A DNA stretch of 21,493 nt, taken from assembly GCA_002049455.2 (NCBI GenBank), contig KV919335.1:1-21493 (forward strand), read 5' to 3'. The stretch's first letter is position 1, and each line of letters opens with the position of its first letter. The notes below the pieces were generated by a model. The model was given only the letters and a program-made list of their open reading frames with translations. It did no database searches and was not told the DNA's origin. A program made the position numbers and the translations under genes. The stretch is from Porphyra umbilicalis (lineage: Eukaryota > Rhodophyta > Bangiophyceae > Bangiales > Bangiaceae). Below, in pieces: positions 17,371 through 21,493 of the stretch.

Positions 17371-19182
17371 ATGGGCGTTTTTTTCCGCTCGCTGGTGGCC
17401 GCCACCGCCTTCATTGGGGCGGTGGCGGCCGCGGCGGACGGGTCGCCCGCCGCCGCTGCCGCCTCGGGTCGCCGCGGCCCGCGGCCGGCCGCCAGTTTAC
17501 CAAAGGCGATGGCGACGGCCGTCGCCCCTTTTTCTTTAGGCCGTCGACCAAGCCGACGCCGTCGGCGAGCCCCAAGCCCAACGAGACGCCCATGTCGTGC
17601 TGGGGAGGCACCGGCTCTGGTGCCGCCCGCCGCTACTGCTGCTTGATGGCGAGGCCCTGCGGCGAGACGTGCGACACCGTCACCAAGCGCAACGTCCCGG
17701 TCAAGCGGTGTGTGCTCAAGACGTGTGGCCGCCGTGTGCAGTTGTGGCATGAAGGAAACGCCTGGGCCGGTGCGGACGCTCGAGCCCAGGCCGTACGTGA
17801 CGTCAACGGCGCGCCCCGACGGCGTCGCGGACGCCGGCCCTACGGCGCGTCCGACCGCCACACCGACCGCTCGGCCGACGGCCACACGGACGGCGGCGCC
17901 GACGGCGCGTCCGACCCCCACACGGACGGCGCGTCCGACCCCACGCGGACGGCGCGTCCGACCCCCACGCGGACGGCGCGTCCGACCCCACGCGGACGGC
18001 GCGTCCGACCCCCACGCGGACGGGCGCGTCCGACCGCGAGGTCCGACCGCCACACCGACGGCGCGTCCGACCGCCACGCGGACGGCTGCCCCGACGGCCT
18101 CACCGTCTCCCTCTCCGACCGCTGCCTGGACGTTTGGTGACGGGCTGGGGGCGGTGCACGGCGGCCAACTCGCGCGTCCGCAAGGAAATTCGCGACCTGA
18201 GCGCCACCGAGCGCACGGCGTTCACGACGGCCCTCCGCACGTTTACGACTCGGGCGCGTTTGAACAATTTTACAACGATCCACTCGGCCAACGCGGCGGA
18301 GGCGCATGGCGGGTCGGCGTTCCTCCCGTGGCATCGGTACTTCCTCATCGAATTGGAGGATGCGCTCCGCTCCATCGACCCGTCCGTGGTGCTGCCGTAC
18401 TGGGACTGGTCGCTGGACGCGGCGGATCCAGCGGTGTCCCCAGTGTGGTCGACCAACCTCCTCGGCGGCGCGACGCCGGGCGCGTGCATCCCCGACGGGC
18501 CCTTTGCCAACTCCAAGCGGCGCAGCAACACGCACACTGCGGTGCGGCGGGGCTTCACCGCGCGGACGACAACGGCATGGCGGCGTCCGGTTTGAGGAGC
18601 CGTCGGTCATTGACCAGTTGACGGCCCCAACAACGTCCTTTGTCGACTTTGTGGAGGGGTGGGATTTGCGCACGGCGGCCCTCACGTCGCCATTGGCGGG
18701 GCGGACCTCAGCTCGAACTTTGGCGACATGTTTTTCATCTCGCAGAGCCCGCAAGACCCGGCCTTCTTCCTCCACCACGCGTACGTCGACAAGGTGTGGG
18801 CGGACCGGCAGGCGCGCAACAGCCCGACCGACTATGCCGGCACGCAAAACGGGCGGACCGTTGCCGCGAGTGACAACGTGCCACCGTTTGGGCAGCCCGT
18901 GTCGCTCACCTTCTCGGTGCCGTGCGTGTCGTACGCGTCGCCGCGGACGCGGCGGACGATGCGGTCTGGGCGCCGCGTCGCCCGCGCGACCGCGGAACTG
19001 CGGTGGCTACCGAGGGGACATCCAAGCTATCGCCAATGGAGCAGTTTGCGCGCGCCAGCGGTGTGTCGGAGGCGCGTATCGAGGCGGCCAAGGCGGTGCT
19101 CGTCGCCGCCGATGTGTCGGCGACGCAACAGGGGCTGTCCCTTGCGGCGGCCTCACTGACGGCAGACGCGGCCAGCACTTGA
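17371..19182 (+). CDS. Secreted tyrosinase with Cys-rich module and Thr/Pro linker, with frame breaks
   Basis: Type-3 copper enzyme predicted to oxidise phenols to o-quinones. About 600 aa in several frames. Order: signal peptide MGVFFRSLVAATAFIGAVAAA; a Pro/Ser linker; a module with seven Cys (SCWGG, RYCCLMARPCGETCD, KRCVLKTCG; 17592-17760); a repeat linker of TPTRTARP type (17844-18085); then the tyrosinase domain from about 18150. CuA ligands are H at 18281-18283 (TIHS), H at 18305-18307 (AHGG) and H at 18332-18334 (PWHR). LPYWDWSLD follows. CuB ligands are H at 18671-18673 and H at 18683-18685 (AHGGPHVAIGG), and the HH pair at 18773-18778 (DPAFFLHHAYVDKVW). VPCVSYASP and a helical C-terminal end (SPMEQFARASGVSEARIEAAK) complete it, stop at 19180-19182. 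All six copper histidines are present. The frame changes at least five times, several at G/C runs, so the gene is either mis-sequenced, decayed, or has short introns I could not place. Domain identity is secure; the exact model is not. Confidence 0.85.
17844..18085 (+). repeat. Tandem repeat of about 24 bp encoding the Thr/Pro/Arg linker
   Basis: GGCGCGTCCGAC starts at 17904, 17928, 17951, 17975, 17998 and 18023, giving steps of 24, 23, 24, 23 and 25 bp, with more divergent units on both sides. A 24-bp unit encodes TPTRTARP. The off-length units differ mainly in having four instead of five C, or an extra G, which shifts the frame inside the linker. Confidence 0.85.
18147..18151 (+). other. 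Frame break at entry to the tyrosinase domain (G5 run)
   Basis: The linker frame ends with SPTAAWTFGDGLG and the domain frame begins with GRCTAANSRVRKEIRDLS. Reading four G instead of five joins them. This is one of several breaks in the gene. Confidence 0.55.
18542..18659 (+). other. Two frame breaks between the copper-binding halves
   Basis: The CuA frame ends at 18595 after RRGFTAR. The next block, FEEPSVIDQLTAPTTSFVDFVEG, is one frame away, and the CuB block GFAHGGPHVAIGG returns to the first frame. One extra base in 18550-18590 and one missing G in the G4 run at 18656-18659 restore a continuous domain. The pair of opposite shifts flanks only about 25 codons. Confidence 0.6.
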
Positions 19183-20072
19183 TCGCCCGCGCACTGACCG
19201 GCTGGATCGGCCACCCGTCACCATTGACGTGGCCGCCGGCGTCGACCGTTTGGCTGTTGGGCGCGTTGCGAGGGGGGTCGGGCGGAGCGCCACGGCCAGA
19301 CGCAGGGCCTCCCTGCCATAGCAACCTTTTTGAGAACCGGATCGGAACAGGGGGCGTTTTTTATGCATGCGTGTAGCGAGGGGTGGAGTACGTTTACGTA
19401 GATGGGTAGATGACAAGCAGAAAGACCTCTACCCCAACTTTTGCGCGCCACAGTGAGCCCAGTCCGTAACATACTGGGAGGTACGCAATCATGGAGAGTG
19501 TGACAAATCACGGGGCCCCCTTACAGCGGCGATTCCGATGTGTTCGAGCGAGATTTCGTGGACTTGGGACTGAACGGAGCGCTTCAACAGGCTCTTTACA
19601 AGAAATAAAAGAGACAAAGTCACCATGAGCGTCGCTGATTCGGCGTTGTCAAGAGCTCATGAGACTGCCTGACGTCTCCCGCTGCGGTTGCACTCGGTTC
19701 TGCGTCGCACTCATCCGTATTGCGTGCTCCACGAGACACAGACGTACTGTTCATGTGACTGCATGAGCACGCCGACGTCCTTCTGTCTCGTTCTCAACAC
19801 GACAGAAGCCAGCCTCCCCAGGCGGTCGGCTGGCCCCAGTTCAGAGGAGAGACAGACGTGCCTCCTGTTCCTCTGAGGCCCGACTGCTGGAGTCCAGTTG
19901 GCTCGACAAGCGCAGGTGGAACCCCATGTCATCCGCCGTTGTGGCCACGACCGTCGTCTCCGCTCCAGCGAGTGCCGCAGTTTTCCTTCCTTTCCCTCCC
20001 CTCCCTTGCCTCCTTTACTTCCCCACCCACCTGCGTGAGGCGCACACTCGTTGCCCTGTGCTGTTGGACACC
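19183..20072. other. Downstream region of the tyrosinase gene, no gene seen
   Basis: Less GC-rich than the preceding DNA. Short open frames only, with no domain. It contains the AATAAA at 19604-19609. Confidence 0.5.
19604..19609 (+). promoter_or_regulatory. Candidate poly(A) signal for the tyrosinase gene
   Basis: An exact AATAAA in an A-rich context about 420 nt after the tyrosinase stop codon. The assignment rests on position and orientation only. Confidence 0.35.
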
Positions 20073-20396
20073 ATGGCTCCAGGCGGCCAGCACACTGAAG
20101 GCCGTGGGCAGCCCGTCATGGCCCAGCCTACCCGTGGTCTCACCAAAGACCAGGAGGTACTGCTGGACAGCTGGCTACCTCTACTGCGCGCTCGTGAGAT
20201 GGCGGTGAGACAGGCGGCGCGACAGCTGGGCTGCTCTGAGGGCCTCGTCGCGCGCGCTCGGACGGATCCGCCGAGGCGGGGTCCGCCGGTCTGTCGGCGG
20301 AGCCACTCTCAGCGCCGGCCGAAAGGGCCAATAAGAAGCCTAGAATCGCCGTCTGACAGTCGTCATGAAAACAACCGATTGTGCTTCCTCAGATAG
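20073..20396 (+). CDS. Small ORF with a helix-turn-helix-like segment (107 aa)
   Basis: The ATG lies in a strong context (GACACCATGG). Residues about 25-65 read LTKDQEVLLDSWLPLL, then VRQAARQLGCSEGLVARAR, which has the spacing of a homeodomain-like or Psq-type helix-turn-helix of the kind found at the N-terminus of many transposases and in small DNA-binding proteins. The remainder is basic and Pro-rich. The frame is open upstream to 19926, but the earlier ATG gives an unrelated hydrophobic/Pro-rich leader. It may be a first exon or a transposase relic. The family is not recognised with certainty. Confidence 0.4.
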   Translation: MAPGGQHTEGRGQPVMAQPTRGLTKDQEVLLDSWLPLLRAREMAVRQAARQLGCSEGLVARARTDPPRRGPPVCRRSHSQRRPKGPIRSLESPSDSRHENNRLCFLR

Positions 20397-21493
20397 CAAG
20401 ACGCGAGAGGGACATCGACGGCCGCGACACGACTGTGCCTTGTTGTTTTTGCTACCTCTTTCACAGATGAACAAGCAACTCAGGGGCATTCTCCCGATTT
20501 TTTTTTCTTGCGTGGCGCTTGTTGGCGCTTCTCTACTGCCAGATAGCTCCTCAAAAGCATGCAGGATTTGAGCCATCCCCAGTAGCCTGCGTAGCTGCAG
20601 CGGCCGCCGCCGCCGTCGCCGCTGCCGCCGCCGTCACGCCTGGCGGCATCCCCCATGAGGGGGCTTGCACACGGCGTCGGCGGGTTGCAGAGCCCCACCC
20701 CACGCCGTTGCGCAGCAGCAGCGCCGTGGCGGCCACCGACCGCCCGGTGGCGGCGAGGACCCCCGATACGGCCCCGCCGGCCGCAGGGGCGGTGGCCCCC
20801 CTCCCGCCGTGGCGGTCGTCCAAGCGCGGTGTGGCCGTCGAGCACCGCCCCACCAACCGACGCGGCGCGTCGGCGCCGCGGGAACGGCGTCCCCCCCGTG
20901 CGGGTCACGCGCGACCGACGCTGCGGCGCGGCGGGTGCGGCCCCCGCGGCTCGACGGCAGCGGGCTGATGGGTGGGGGGCGGCACGCACGCAGCTGCCGC
21001 CGCGGGTGGTCGCGCGTGTGGGGGCGCAACGGGCAGACGCGCCGCCGGCACCGCGCTGTCGGCCACCGCGGCTCGGTGTGGGGGCGGCTGGGGGGTGGCG
21101 TCAAAAAGGGACACACAAGGGCTGAGGGTGGGGCGGACGGGCCGCGCAAGTGCGATTGCGGATCAGGGCTTGGCCCGCTAGTAGAGAGACAAATGCACAC
21201 TTGACAAAACGAAAAAAGCCGCGGTGGTCCCCGCCATCGCGGGGCCGGCCACTGCGCTCGCTAGTCGAGCACGCAGCGAGCGGCACAAAGACGGCGGATG
21301 CAAAGTAGCGCAGGGGCGCAAACATCGAGCGGGGGTGTGCGAGATCAGTCGCGCGGCCCCTCCGGCGCGGTAGTCGTTAGCCACCGGTCCCGCCGCCGCT
21401 GGGTCTGCCGTGCTCCCCGCCTCCACGTCTGAGAACTCGGCAGGGCAGCCCGTCTCCGCCGCCGCTGCCGCCGCTGTCGGCACCAGCTGCCTC
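20397..21493. other. GC-rich right flank without a convincing gene
   Basis: Open frames on both strands are Arg/Pro/Ala-rich and overlap. A minus-strand frame from the right edge to 21178 (ETGCPAEFSDVEAG, then GPVANDYRAGGAARLI) has somewhat more balanced composition near the edge and could be the start or an exon of a gene continuing outside the window, but nothing in it is recognisable. CCCCC-ATGA-GGGGG at about 20653-20664 is a short hairpin. Confidence 0.4.

Noticed and set aside
1..21493. Giant DNA virus origin (GC-rich, hairpin-rich, unusual genes)
   Set aside because: No capsid, polymerase, packaging ATPase or other viral hallmark is present. Gene density is low, and the introns plus the transposase fit a nuclear genome better.
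1..21493. tRNA, rRNA or CRISPR features
   Set aside because: I saw no B-box-like GGTTCGANTCC in a cloverleaf context, no rRNA core motifs and no regularly spaced short identical repeats with unique spacers.

Overview
The window looks like nuclear DNA of a very GC-rich eukaryote. One gene has spliceosomal introns with near-identical donors, the proteins carry long low-complexity linkers, there are AATAAA signals, long poly(C)/poly(G) runs and minisatellites, and nothing resembles operon spacing. The style (extreme GC, Ala/Gly/Pro/Arg-rich frames, a Plavaka/CACTA-like transposase, a secreted tyrosinase) would suit a bangiophyte red alga of the Porphyra/Pyropia type. That is a guess from general impression, not a proof.

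Layout. (1) 1-1090: non-coding flank with a CCCATCCAAA hairpin, a 59-nt poly(C) tract, a poly(A) signal and a perfect 14-bp hairpin. (2) 5124-1090, minus strand: a multi-exon transposase of the Plavaka/CACTA (CMC) type, from an N-terminal C2H2 zinc finger to a recognisable C-terminal domain. (3) 5125-7746: intergenic, with one doubtful small ORF, a hairpin and a roughly 102-bp minisatellite carrying paired E2F-like motifs. (4) 7747-10539, plus strand: a gene of unknown family (about 930 aa) with a (Gly-Ser)17 tract, a well-ordered globular core and an acidic tail. (5) 10540-17370: about 6.8 kb without a convincing gene, holding two copies of a roughly 650-bp dispersed repeat, smaller direct and inverted copies of neighbouring sequence, several hairpins, a dense palindrome cluster and homopolymers. 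(6) 17371-19182, plus strand: a secreted tyrosinase with signal peptide, Cys-rich module, Thr/Pro-rich repeat linker and a complete six-histidine copper site. (7) 19183-21493: mostly non-coding, with one small helix-turn-helix ORF.

Three observations stand out. First, the three main genes are each broken by single-base frame shifts, several of them at G/C homopolymers. This points to homopolymer errors in the assembly or recent decay, and it hides three otherwise sensible genes. Second, short perfect palindromes with arms of the CCCATCCAAA type and 5-6 nt loops recur over 11 kb; one copy has matched changes in both arms. Third, the 7747-10539 gene has a coherent core that I cannot assign to any family.

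No pathway links the genes. The transposase and the dispersed repeats suggest a repeat-rich chromosomal region in which the tyrosinase and the unknown gene are the host-type genes.
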